From Chlorokybus atmophyticus (Eukaryota > Streptophyta > Chlorokybophyceae > Chlorokybales > Chlorokybaceae), in NCBI GenBank assembly GCA_009103225.1, contig RHPI01003798.1:1-52170 (forward strand): DNA of 52,170 nt, given 5' to 3'. This document shows positions 34,171 to 46,779 of this stretch, piece after piece (position 1 is the first letter of the stretch; the number at the start of each line of letters is the position of its first letter). Below the pieces are notes generated by a model that did not search any database, had not been told where the DNA came from, and saw only the letters and a list, made by a program, of their open reading frames with translations. A program made the translations under genes and the position numbers.

Positions 34171-36822
34171 ATGGCGGCGGCAGCGGCGGCGGCGGCGTTG
34201 CTCCCGGCGCCTGGAGGCGTGGCGCTACTTGCGCCGGCGTCTGTGGTGGCGAGGGGTGCTGTGCGTCCTGGAGAGCTGCGGCGGCAGCGGCGAGTGGCAG
34301 TGCGGCGGCTTCCGCGAGCAGCCGCAGCAGCTGGAGATGACCAGTCCCCGACACCTGCTCTGACGGGCTCAAACCCTAGCGTCAAGCCGCCCACCATCTC
34401 CCCTGATGTTGACATTGAGGTGGAGCGCAGACGCAAGCAGCAGGTAAGGGGTCACTGGAATGGCAGGTTGCTTGGCTGTTGCCATGCATGTCAGCCAAAG
34501 GTTCTGTCTTGCTGTTGCTTGGCTGTTAAGCTTACCTGCAGCCTTACCAGTGTGCATGTGAGCTTCGGTTTGTCTTCTCTTACCTCAAAGCTGTGACATC
34601 ATCACAGGGTGCATGCCTTAGTTTAACATGTGCATGCAGATCAAGGTTGGCACGCCTGCATTGCACATTTGACCTCTACGGCACGCATGGGGCAGCCTTG
34701 GGTTGTCATCTCACGACAATGAAAGTAAACATAAGGGTTTATTCATCGCTGTCGCAGTTAAATGCCGTGTTGTAATGCTCCCATTGCATGCCAGGAGCTG
34801 CGCAATGCCGAGCGGGCATTCTGGCAGCGAGAGACTGCAATGTGGCAGCGGCAGCGGGAGCTCCTTATGCTGGAGCTTATGGAGCTCAAGACCGCTGTGC
34901 AGCAGCTTGAGCAGCGCATGGTGTGTATGCTGAGCAGACGACAACGTTGTCCTTGTGTGTACATGCTATATGCCTCGGCAATGTCTTTATCGCAGTTACC
35001 ACTTTGTTGGTTGTCAGTCTTAAACTCTCAGTGATGTTGCATGCTTGACTAAGGATATATTGCAGCCTCCCCAGGGTGGTGGCAGTGTGAGCTTGCCAGA
35101 GACAACATTGTCAGCAAACGATACAAGTATGTGTTGTGCGTTCAGCACAAGGGTCTCTGCATTTTGTGCATTTCCCTGTGATGATGGTGTTTGACATGCT
35201 ATTCTTGGCTGGCAGGTCACCTGGACAATCTGTCTCGTGAAGAGCTCATGGAGCGAGCCATGCAAGGCATCTATGGCGTGAGCAATCGGTCCTTTGAGCT
35301 AAAGGATGAGCCTTATAGCAATGGGGTTACCCAAACTCCCGGCAGCGATGTAGACCTCCCAGTTGAAGCAGAACAAATAGTGCAACAACAGCAGGCTGCT
35401 GTCGAAGTGTCTGAACCCGAACAGGACCTACAGACAGTTGAACAACCTGAACAGGAACAAGAGCAAGAGCAAGAACCAAAATCTGAAACACAAGTATCAC
35501 AAGCACCTGCTCAAGCTGTCTTTGAGGATGTGATACCAACTGCAGCAGCTGAGTCTTCATCAGCCAGCGCTGTTTCAGCAGACTTGAAACCAAGCTCTCC
35601 ACCGCGTGTCGACAACAGCGCTTGGGAGCGAAGAAGGAAGCTGGAGACGCAGATGAAAGCCATGTTTGGCGACTTGCGCGGGCTTCTTCCAGATGACCTG
35701 CCACTCGACCTGCCAGCTCCCTCCGCCTCTGCGAGTCAATCATACCCGCCTGCAAGCGCGCAGGAGGACACAGGAGAAGGGTTTCCTCTGACATACTCTG
35801 CAGAGCCCTCTGCACAAGCTGTCCAGGATGATGAGGCTGAAACAGGTTTTGCTGCTGATGCTTTGGAGTCCTCTGAGCAAGCAGAAGGCGAGGAGGATTA
35901 CACAAAGACAACTGCCTGGCAGCGCCGGCGGCGGCTTCAGATGCAGATGGAGGATGCCATGCGCCAGCTGGCAGGAGATCCAGAGGCTGCAGCTCGTGCA
36001 GACCCAGAGTCCAGCCAACCTGAACAGCCCGACATCTATGCAGGCTCCACGCGCCCGTTTACATCGCACCAGCCACCAACAGACTACCCTCAACAAGCGA
36101 CAGCCAAGTTGACTGCACGGTTATCTGAGGATGCCACGCCAACAAGCGCTTCCACAAGCGATTTTGCTTCTTCTACTGCTGCTCAAGATACAGCAGCTGA
36201 GCAGCAGTTCAAACCAGACAGCACTAGGACTGGTCCCATTGATGCCATCGCTGCTGCTGCTGCTGCTTTGCTGCAAGCACCAGCAGCAGAAGCCCCAGTG
36301 TCTGTGTCAGCTGAAGAAGTCAGCAAGCCAGCTCCTTCTTCTGTGCTGCAAGCAAAGGCACCAGCAGAGGCCCCAGTGTCTGTGTCAGCTGAAGAAGTCA
36401 GCAAGCCAGCTCCTTCTTCTGTGCTGCAAGCAAAGGCACCAGCAGAGGCCCCAGTGTCTGTGTCAGTCGAAGACGTCAGCAAGCCAGCGCCTCCTTCGCT
36501 GCAAGCAAAGGCACCAGCACAGGCTCCAGTGTCTGTATCAGCTGAAGAAGTTAGCAAGCCAGCCCCTCCTCCTTCTTCTCCTTCTTCTTCACAAGCCGCA
36601 AGTGAAGGTGAAGATCCTGCTGTCGTTGTGACGCGATGGGGTACTTTCCGCAGCCCTGTGATACCCGCAAGTCCCAAGTCCAGTGCTGATTCAACTGGCT
36701 CAGCATCACAGCAGCAAAGCGAGGCTGCTCAGCAGCAGCCAGAGGAAGTAAAGGCGCCAGACACGGTGAAACAGCCTCCGAGCCGGTGGGGCAGCTGGAC
36801 AAGCCACGCGCAAAAGCAGTAA
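34171..36822 (+). CDS. Uncharacterised, probably plastid-targeted Pro/Ala/Gln repeat protein
   Basis: I do not recognise this protein. Exons 34171-34443, 34795-34920, 35066-35126 and 35216-36822 join in phase to 688 residues. Residues 1 to about 65 are Ala/Arg-rich with almost no acidic residues, like a transit peptide. Residues about 83-133 are a charged coiled-coil (ERRRKQQELRNAERAFWQRE). A short ordered block SREELMERAMQGIYGVSNRSF follows near 160-180. Two copies of a motif A-W-x-R-R-R-x-L-x-x-Q-M stand at Trp290 and Trp388. Two copies of (T/S)-R-W-G-(T/S)-(F/W) stand at Trp628 and at the C-terminus (Trp678). Between them are four 26-residue repeats (513-607). The rest is disordered: Glu/Gln-rich then Pro/Ala/Ser-rich. 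The paired motifs suggest two short binding sites on a flexible scaffold; this is inference. An upstream ATG at 34141 is in frame. Confidence 0.75.
36280..36575 (+). repeat. Four tandem 78-bp coding repeats
   Basis: Units begin GCCCCAGTGTCTGTG or GCTCCAGTGTCTGTA at 36292, 36370, 36448 and 36523 (periods 78, 78, 75). They encode APVSVSAEEVSKPAPSS-type repeats with linker LQAKAPAE. The first three are nearly identical at DNA level, so expansion is recent or homogenised. Confidence 0.92.
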
Positions 36823-38115
36823 GGTCATTGCGGTCTAAGATCTCTTATCTTACTCAAGTATAAGCAGCTGTGGCGGATGCATGGGTGGTATCCACATGTT
36901 CATGCAGTCTTCTGTAAGCGATATTACGCTACTACTTTACTACTGACATAGCTGCCGGCGGATAAGTAGGGATGTTTTGAGTAGATGTGGTAGAGCGTGC
37001 TAAGTAGCAGGTGTGTTAGTCTGAGTGAGTCTTTTTGGTAGCGGCTGGAGAAACAACTCTTTGGAATGTCACAATCACTCCCACTTCAGCTCTATGCTAG
37101 TAACAACCTGTTTTGCCGAGTTTTGCAAACGCTTGTTTCATTGGTTTCACCTGTTTGTCCTGCTTTTAGTGCACAAGGTTACTTTCAAACGGCGTAGTAT
37201 GCAGGATGCTTGTGTTGGACAGAGTCGTGATGCACTGCGCTGCGGGACTGTAAACGGATACACGTGATACATCAGGACCTTGCAGCAATTTGCACCCGCA
37301 GCAAGCCCCAAGCATGCATATCAACCACAGGTTACACTAGAGTTTTCACGGATGTCCATGACTTGTTCGCAGCAAGAAGCAGAATGCAGGAGTGAGGGAC
37401 TGCGAGGGCAGACCTGCAGACAGGAGCCGCGATGAGACTTGATGATGTGTGCAATGCTGTACGGGACTTCCCGCTAGCCCTCAGTTCTCCCCTCACAACC
37501 GTAAGCGACTGGACGTAGATGACTCTGAACCAACCTGTGCCGGGCTAAGCGAGAAGACTAGCACGCTTGCCATGTTGCGTGCTGCGTTTCTTTGCAGGCA
37601 ATGCTGCTGCTGCGCGTTGCCCTGCTGCTGGTCCCCTGCTTGCCTGTCAGTCCTTGCATAAGACCCAGCCCCTAGTTTGAATAGGTAGGTTGGTTTGTGG
37701 GCGTGTTTGCCTCGTTGAGTCCATGCTGAGTCGTTTTTACTCTGTGCTTCTGTGCTTCTGTGCATTGCATGTATTTGTGTTCGTGTGGCCCCTCTACACT
37801 ACCATATGCTGGTGCACTGCTTTCGCCATAGGCTTGCTTTGTAAGGCATGTTGCAACAACTCTGCGTCAGGGCCACATCAGGTCAGCAAGGTATCTTCCA
37901 AATGCATTGACAGACTTCATGTGAACCAACGAGCAAACAACGATTGATACCAGTGTGGCTGCTGATGCTGGATTGGAGAAGGCTCATTACCACTGCAGTT
38001 GATACGTTTATTGTGGTCACTGCACAGTCATATCATCACGCAACTGATTGATGTGACGCATCCTAGGGACAGGTGCACCGTAGCCTAGTGCAATGCGTCA
38101 AGTCAGTCAGTCAGT
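36823..38115. other. Spacer, nothing recognised
   Basis: No gene is supported. Short frames at 37025-37267 and 37449-37661 have cysteine- or leucine-rich content without a domain. A (TCAG)n run lies at about 38098-38119, just before the hairpins. Confidence 0.45.
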
Positions 38116-38199
38116 CAGTGTCACACTAATTCAATCGGTGTGACACTGGCTGTGCGTGTCCAATACCACAATTAATCTAATTGTGGTAATGGACACGCA
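38116..38199. repeat. Two adjacent near-perfect inverted repeats
   Basis: Hairpin 1 has perfect 11-bp arms, CAGTGTCACAC (38116-38126) and GTGTGACACTG (38138-38148), with an 11-base loop. Hairpin 2 has arms TGCGTGTCC-AA-TACCACAATTA (38153-38174) and TAATTGTGGTA-AT-GGACACGCA (38178-38199), one mismatch in 22 pairs, with a 3-base ATC loop. No tRNA or other known RNA fits. Confidence 0.85.
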
Positions 38200-38358
38200 C
38201 CATGCTCGACGCGGGGTGTGTCAGTGGTGCGTCCCCAGTCAGTAGGCTGCTGTAGGCGCCTGCAACGGACTGGGAAAACTGTACAGCTGAGTTGTTGGCT
38301 GTACTTGAGTTGAAACTGCCTGCAAGCTCGTGAGCTGGCGTTGGCACCCAGGCAGCCG

Positions 38359-38817
<459 letters not shown>

Positions 38818-38818
38818 N

Positions 38819-41800
38819 GAGGCACCAGGTCCCATAACAATGAATCCCAAGTGTGTGTCCTCACAACCTTCTTTTGCCTTCTTCTTCTTCTGGCAGCAGC
38901 CTCCACTCCAACAACACACACGCAGACGTCGCTTTCATTACCGACCTTGAGGAGGTTGACGATGTCACCCACCTCTTCGCTGATATCAAACGCCTTCAAC
39001 AAGGGCAGACACCTGTTCGTCGATAGCATGCCCCCCCTGTTTGTTATCGGCTACAACGTGGGGCAGTGCTGGCCCGTGTGCGTGTTGCTGCGTACAGGGT
39101 CAACCTGGTGAGCGCGGTTGTCAGCCTTGTTGACAGCAGAGTCGACGCTGTTATGCACGTGTGCACTCACACATACACGCACGCACGCATGCACGCACAC
39201 GATCGAGTAGTGTGTGCGTGTGTGTGTGTGGGTACGGGGCACCCTAACCTACTCGCCGTGCCTCCGTCGGCTCCACCAACTGCGACATCGCTGACCAGTT
39301 CCCGGACGAGTATCTTTCTCGGCACGCACAGCGTGGGCGTCATAGCGGCGCAGCGGAACGGGGAGGGTAGTGGTGCCGTGTGCCCAGAAGTGTGCACGTG
39401 TGCGCGTGCCTGTGCGCGTGCGCGTGTACATTCGCGTGCGTCTTGGTGAGCCTCTGCTGAGCAGGTGGCACACATGCACCTGCTCTGCAGAGTCCTCTTC
39501 ACATTGCTAGGGTCATGAACGGGCGGCTACGCGGAGGACACAGCGTCAGTGTGCGTGCGCAACAGCGACTCAACAGTGCCTGGCTGACCTCTGCATGCCA
39601 TGTGCAAATGCGCGTACGCGTGGATGTTGGTTGCAGACGGCATTAGCAATATGTGTGCTGTTGGTGCAGGACGCACCAAGCCAGTGGGGACTGCATCCAC
39701 CGCGGCGCCAGCATCATCCACGCTGTTGGGGCAGGCGCTCTCTCTCTCTCCATATACATGCTTAAGCTACGCGCAGTCATCAGGCACGCATATCCCAAGG
39801 CGAGCACATGTGCTTGTGCGCGTGCATGTGCGCGCGTGCGTGCGTGCGTGCGCGTGTGGGTGGGTGGGTGGGTGGGCACGCGTAAGTGCGCGTGTGTGCA
39901 CCATGTATGTGCACCAGTGTCTGTGCGCCTGCTTGAGTCCGCATACACAATGTGCACGCTGGTGTGCGCGCGTGTGTGCATGCACACATGGGAGCGCGTA
40001 TGTATGTACGCGCGTGTGTGTGTGATTGTTTCATTCTTTCTCGGCACTCGTCAGATGCATGCAGGGGTGTGTTGTTGTCTGCTCCGGACATCATCAATGC
40101 TTACCCAACGTTGCTGTTGTAAAGAAAGTCCGTCATTGCGGTGGACTCGAGAGGCTTATGATGCCAACCTCATTTGCCAACTATAGCAAGGTGGAGCTGA
40201 CCGGTCCCGCCGCAGGTATAACATCAACAGCCCCCAACCAAAGCCGCTTTTGGCTACAACCATGTGGGCTCACGTGTGCGCGCAAGTGTTCACACCCCCC
40301 TCTTTATCACCCAACACTAACACCCACGTACCCTTTACCCGCATATTACAAGTAGCAGACACCCTTTGTTGGGGAGGGCAACACCGACAGTCTCACAAGT
40401 AGCCGAGTGTGGGGCTCGGGATTGAGGCTGAGAGAGAGTGCCACAAACAAGCAAGGTTTGGGGTTGTGCCTCGACCGTGTCGAGAGGGAGATTGGGGCCA
40501 ACTCACATACACACAATTGACGCGGAAACCAAAGTCAACAACAAGCAACAACGACGAGGGCAAACTCCGATTGTAATCCTTGGTCCGTTGGCGTAAAATC
40601 TGGTCAATGCCGTAGCGCAGGGGAACTGTGTGTCACACTCTCTGTACAGTCTGAGGCTTGGCCATACAGCACCAGAATCTTTTATGTTAATTTTTTATTA
40701 GCATCAACAACGCAGCGTATTCGAATGCGGCAGGTGATGGGTGGGCGTGCGGGCGTGCGCAGGCGGGTGTGCGTGCCTTCGTGCGGATGTGCAGGTGTGC
40801 GCGCATGCACATGTGCATCTGCGCGTGCGCGCACATGTGCATGCACGCGTGCGTGTCGTTGACTTCATCTGTGGCTGGACACTGCTCCTTCACCTCAACC
40901 CCACACTCTACACCCTCACAGGTGTTGCAGCCACGGTGTGGAGCCACCTCCCAAAGTGCACCAACAGGCAGATCCCCTTCGCCCTCTAGCGCATGGCAAC
41001 ACAGTGGACAGACCGCACTTCGGGTACGACTTCGGCATCATCTAGGCAAGACTCTATTTACATATGCTGCAGGAAGCTGTGCGACCAAGCTGTTAGAGAC
41101 GAGAGGGTTCGGCAATACATGACTGACTGCTGCTCGCTGCCAGAGATGAGAGGTGCAAATAACACAGTACAGAAATGCCACCTCTCTGCGCTATTTTCCC
41201 TCACTCTATCTGGAGGAATAAACATTTGCCTTGCGCATGTGCGGCCGCATTGCGCGGTGCTGCAACTGGTGGAACAATCACTCCTCAACTCACATAAAGT
41301 ACACGCCGACAGACAAATGCATGCTCACTGCAAGGTACAGTCAAGACGGACATGTCCGCGTCTAAATGTTACAGGCGCTCCCAGTGCGCAGCAATTGTTC
41401 AAAGGTACAGTCATATACTACACCCAAACCAACACCCACTATGTATAGCCAGCGCCGCCGCACAAGTGTCAATCAATGCTCGGAACTGTTGTAGCATCGC
41501 CATGCACACAACCACCAGTGCCAATAGGTGGTGAAATCAACTCCCGTGCCAGATAGACTTGACTGGTAGGTAAAGAAAGAAACCCTTTTGAGCTGGGGAG
41601 AGCGCAACCAACGCATCTCCATCAGTCCTTACTACTGTGAGGCCTCTCTTCTCAAGCAGACAACAACACGCAACAGTCTGGCACATTGTTGTGCTTGAAT
41701 AGCGGTGTCGGTCTCCTCCAGTCATGACATGACGTGCAACATCCTCCTTCCCACTGCCTTCACCTGACCTGCGCTTGGGCCTTGCAGCAGTCCACTAAAG

Positions 41801-41903
41801 TCCGATACGTACCTTCATGACTCTGCATAAGCAGCAAGGAGCAGGGCTGCTGCTTTTGTAACAACCACAACCACATTTGTCATAAACACTTTCCGTCTCT
41901 CAT
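38819..41903. other. Gene-free low-complexity region
   Basis: No gene could be supported in these 3.1 kb. Frames are short, overlap each other and change frame often. Protein-like words (FVIGYNVG at about 39041, ARVRVAAYRVNL at about 39071, EAYDANLICQL at about 40155) may be debris of an old coding sequence but do not connect. It may also contain the 3' UTR of nicastrin on the minus strand (41.7-41.9 kb). Confidence 0.45.
39160..40025. repeat. GT/GC and CA-rich alternating tracts
   Basis: Runs such as CACGCACGCACGCATGCACGC (39177-39197), GTGCGTGCGTGCGTGCGCGTGTG (39836-39858) and TGGGTGGGTGGGTGGG occupy much of this stretch, with a further block at 40740-40860. Alternating purine-pyrimidine of this length can form Z-DNA. 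Confidence 0.75.
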
Positions 41904-44900
41904 TCATGCGTATTTTTGCCACTTGAGCAGCCGTGTCGTGACCGCTCCAACAGCGACCGCAGACATTGTTGTAACGGCAACTCCACCGACTAATACTCCA
42001 ATCTCCAGCCTTGCACTGTCTTGCATGAACGCGCGCACACCGTAGCGCTGCCAGTAGCTCTCCGTCCACACGGGGTCGTCGCGCGATCTCGACTGTGGCG
42101 ACATGGTCCAACGTGCGTTGTTGGTGTCGTAAAGTAAGGAGGAGGAGTAGGCCGGTACGTACCTGCAAGGAGAAGAAGGAAGAGTGTATGAGCTACTAGT
42201 GTGATCCTTGCTGTGCGTGACGGTATTGAAGCTCCATAGCAGAACGTAGTACGTTGACATATTGCAGTAACATAGGTATAATTTGACTAGCGTTCCATAG
42301 TTTTAGAGTAGCAGTATAGTATAATGTCCAATTCAACTAAATATGCCATGACAAAGTGAACACCAATCTTCCAATGTCGGGTGGCAATGCAATGTGATGT
42401 GACGTAATTTTCACCTTGCAGCATGTACTGAATCACAACATGCTTGACCAATGCAAGCTAAGATGTCATCATGTAGTCATTCCAACCCCTCACTCACTTT
42501 GTTGTTGAGTTGAGGCATCTCCCCTTTGCGTCCGCTCGCCACCCAACGCAAATATACCCTTCTCCCTCGCACGCCCCCGCACACTCAACCACACCCTCCC
42601 CTTCACCACCCCCACTCGCCGTCTTCTCCGCGAGGAAGTTCCACACAACTCTGCTCATATCATTGAACGGCACGCTCGCGGGTTGGGACGGGTCTATCGG
42701 CGCCACCAACACGCCGACATAATGACTCGCCGTGCGCGTGGTGAGCTGCGGCGTGATGTAGTGGTTGGAGAGTGCGCACGACATGCCTGGAGTGTTGGAT
42801 AGGAAACACTCTGCGAGCTCGGAGACGAGTGTTGCATTGGCGGAGATTTCTGTGAGATGGAGGGCGGAGTTGGAAGAAGATGTGGGTGGTGAGGCGGCTA
42901 AGGCATGTACTGTACGGGCTAAGACGGTGGCGACAGCTGTCGTAGAGGTGAGGTTGATGTTACCTGTCGGCAACTTGGAGTCAACGCCAATGTAATGGAA
43001 GGACAGATGGATACGCGCACGTGCACGCGACCACGCGCGCACAGGAACACACACGTGCACACGCAATATCTGCATGCAAACCTACCGGCAGAGTCCAGAT
43101 GACTCCAGTGGTATCGGTTGGTGTACTGTGTATCAAACTCGGCAAGATACACGCCAGCAATGGTGGGATCCTGCGCGTGAAACAACACGACCTCTCTTTG
43201 CATCATCCACACCCATGTCATGCATTAAGCGGTGTCACCAATGCAGAAAACAGCAATGACGTCACCAGCACACCATCAAGCCCACCTTGCGCAGCAACGT
43301 CATAAGCGATGAGGGCGGCACTCCCGGGTTGTCTCTTTCGCTCGCAACTTGGACAGTGGGAAGTGTGTCGGAGGTGTTGGACGACGAGGCGAGTTGGTGG
43401 TTTTCGCTCGTTGCATGCAGCGCATCCAACATATCGCGCAGGGCTGCATCCTCCTGTACACGCCATTCATGACGGTTCAACACCTATTATGATTTATCTT
43501 GCGTACTATGTACTACAATGCATATTACGGCATGCCATACGATACTACTACATCACGCTGTAGTCGCTGTGTATCTATCATCCTTTGTGCATGGTGTATC
43601 AATGCATGCATATAGGTGGGTACAAGTCCATGACGCATACTGTGTGCACACCTATGTACATAGATAAACACATACTTTAGTAACAGGCACTGCAAGCATG
43701 CACACCAGTTTTGATTTTCATCTTTAGGTTGCTCATTCTGGTTAGCCTCAGAAACAGCATTCCCCGAACAACATGAACATGTACACTAGTAACCCACCTG
43801 GGTATTGCCATCCCGACTGCGTTGGGTTGGATGTGCGTAAAGCACGTCACCAGTTTGGCCAACAGCTCCCACCTCGAACACCTGATCATGGTTCATGCAC
43901 GTCACGACCATGCATGTGCGCGGTTGTAACTCTGCTAACTGTGATATACACACAATACAAAACCTGTGTGATGCGATCGAACTCGAGACCTGCCACGCTG
44001 CCGCTGTTGCTTTCCAGGTCATGAATGAAGCGGCGGCTGCCCGTATAACCCCACGACTCCGCATTGAGGGCCACAAAAACCACCTGTGGCCACGCTCCGG
44101 ACACTTGTTGCACATCATATATAGACAAAGAAGCACAATTTTGCTGTTGTGTTGCAGTCAACCATTGCATTGCACACACCTGCTTGGTGAAGAGATCGGG
44201 CGAACCAAAGCGTGATAGTGCTTCTGCTGCTGCCAACATGGCAATCAACCCCTGACAGAGGAGGGTAAGTTCGACAAGCATCAACCACAATGCATGACTA
44301 GTTGCTTCAACTACACACGAGATACTGTCAGCGTGTCTGCTTGCGTGTAGGGCGCATATGCATACATGTGTGTGGCCATCCGTACCGATATTGAGGCGTC
44401 TGCTCCAATAGCAAAGTCATGGAACAGCGCGGTGCTGTCCATTGTGGCAAGTACCAGTACGATATCCTTGTCGCTGACTGACATTGCCGATATCGGTGGC
44501 ATCGCCGACAACACACTGCAGAAAACGTGTCCAGCAAGCCAAGCATACTATGATGTAATCATGGTTGCACTGTTACCTTACCTGTAACCGCCCACTGGAA
44601 GACACGTTTCGGCCGCTAGGCATTCTATGGAACTCTCAGTCTCATACTCAGCTGTCTGCGTGAGCATACAGTCATCATGAGCACCACCATGACTGATTCT
44701 CAAACTGTCATGGATTGTAGTTAGATGCCAGCTTATGGCACATACCTGCATGACGAGGTCGAACTCGACAGCGTAAGCCGGATGCTTGTACCCTCGCCTC
44801 GCATTTTCTTCCGCTCTCTGCAACAGACACATACACATGGCAAAGAGGAAGTCAATGACATAACTTCATGAAAGGATTCCGTGATTCTGCAAGCTTCAAC

Positions 44901-46779
44901 GCACCTGTCGCATCGCGCGAGTGCCATTGGCGTCAAGAAGAAACACTGGGAAATCAATTCTTTGGCTCCAAGCACCTGTGCCCTAGATATACATATGGTC
45001 AAGCTGCATTGTCCTCTGCGCGCATGCCTGCATGCATATGTGCACATGCAAGGAAGGTTGATAGGCATCAACGTAATAAGTTAACCCACCCATGGGTTCC
45101 ATGCCTTTGACTCAGGGAGGTATGGCGAATATTCTGCTTGCGGGAATGTGTCTGATGTCGAGAAACCTGACAAGCCGCCGGTGTGAGCATGCTGCGTAGC
45201 ATGGTAAGCTTGCCCAACATACACAACAACCGCAGCTTACTCTCGGGGGTATCAGCGGCGTCTGCGCTGGTTTCCACAAGGATGCCTGCAATGCGCGAAG
45301 CCAATTGCGGCTCCGACTCCAGCCTAAATGGCAAACATTACAACAATCACTCGACACTCAATCGGCGGGGGGGGCGATTGTTTGTTAAAGAATACAGACA
45401 GTTCTCATGCACGCATCACTTGTCCATAAAGGTAACGGTTTCGAAAAAGTGTTGTAGTTGTTGTGGACAAGATCACCCTGGTTGCAATAAACGCTCTCAC
45501 CGTTTGAGCAGCTGTAAAAGCAGCTTCTGCGGCACCAACAATGCTCGGATACCCTCAATGTTTGTGACATCCTCGTCAACAATCACACGCTGCACAAGCG
45601 CCGTCGGCAGCCTGCGTCCCGGCCCGGGACCTCACGCAATGTAATATCACTCTCAGCACGTAAGCAACCACCAATGCACACATTGACACAAGCAAGCACA
45701 CATGCACGCACGGCGCACTCTCATCCTCAAGCACCAACAGAGGTTTTGCACTTACTGGAGCAGCCGATCGTTTGTCCATTGGCGTCATGCAGTCGTACGC
45801 ACGGGCTGCTTGCCGCGAGCGCGCCGGCGGAAGCGTCGTACATGGCGGAGGTGAGGGCGGTCACGGAGGTGAGGGGAGGAGGAGAGGAGGTGGCTTGCTG
45901 CTTGGCTGTGGATGAAAGTGAGAACAGTGAGTGCATGCTTGTCACAGTAACTCAAACAGAAGTTGAGAGAATGACCTGACTGAAACACTGACTGAAGCAT
46001 TGGTTTCAACACACTTTGATGGGTTGCTTGAGTGCGTGCATGAGTGAGTGACAGACACAGTCAACAACCAAGTGAGGAGAATGGCGGTCAACAAGCGAGC
46101 TCGCAGTACGTGCAACCGGACGACGCACGGAAGTTGCTCCATGTCATAAATCCGTAGCTTACAATACCAGTCAGTGCCTGGTAGTTAGAACTTGTACTTG
46201 TATGAACTATTTCTTGTCTGATCTTCAAACTACATCCCCCCCTGTGGGTAATATGCTGTTAGAAAGACAATGAGCCAGGCTGAGCTGTTGTTGCTCAGGA
46301 CGTTGGTGCGAACGACCTTGGACTGTGGAAACAATCTGCAAAAACAGTGGGGAGAAAGCACAGCCTGTTGGTAGCGTCTCGCTACTCAGTTGTGGTTCAA
46401 CAACGAGAAGCCCTCTAAAGCTTAAACCAGCATGCAGCATTCTGGATGGAGTTGGTTAGAGGTTAGGAAACTCAACGCATGTCCTCACGTTAGATAGCAC
46501 TGAAGCACGACAATCGCAAGTTGTGTATTGTATACTCTGCCCTGGCAGTGTTCATTGCCAAGCATGCATACGCTACGTTGAAGCCTGAATCTTCCCATCG
46601 GCATGCGCAATGCATCCAATGAGATAGGGTTGGGAGCACTAGTGGGACCTCTACCCGCAATTCATACTTTCTCGCCAAACAACCGTACCTTCAGCGTGGA
46701 AGACTACCAGCAGCGTCAGGAGCAGGCATACAACCGTCCGTCGCAGCGGCCCCGCCGCCGCCGGCGGCCAGCGAGGCAT
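41904..46779 (-). CDS. NCSTN: Nicastrin, gamma-secretase subunit
   Basis: A single-pass glycoprotein of the gamma-secretase complex (with presenilin, APH-1 and PEN-2) whose ectodomain gates substrate entry. Exon 1 (46779-46689) encodes a signal peptide: MPRWPPAAAGPLRR, a Leu/Val core and HAEG. It ends in phase 1 at a good donor (GAAG|GTACGG) and fits the exon starting at 45905, which carries the family's N-terminal ASSPCVRLHDANGQTIGCS block. Further family blocks are ILVETSADAADTPESKLRLL, LVLATMDSTALFHDFAIGAD, and ESWGYTGSRRFIHDLE (the DYIGS-like region, here GYTGS). The C-terminal exon (42162-41904) has VWTESYWQRYGVRAFMQ then one helix, EIGVLVGGVAVTTMSAVAV, and a short tail RLLKWQKYA. Several Asn-x-Ser/Thr sites occur near 42800-43000. 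An alternative signal-like start at 46142 lacks an obvious in-phase donor. Middle exon borders were not all settled. Confidence 0.88.

Noticed and set aside
38153-38199. tRNA or known structured RNA at the hairpin
   Set aside because: It is a single stem with a 3-base loop, with no cloverleaf and no box A/B motifs.
38890-40200. Possible relic of a family B DNA polymerase exonuclease domain (IGYN..., ARVRVAAYRVNL, YDANLICQL)
   Set aside because: The words fit exonuclease motif patterns loosely but sit in different frames more than 1 kb apart, with no palm-domain motif found nearby. The evidence is too thin.
46082-46142. Alternative nicastrin start with a hydrophobic leader (MEQLPCVVRLHVL...)
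   Set aside because: It looks like a signal peptide but has no clear donor in phase with the exon ending at 45905. The exon at 46779-46689 has both.
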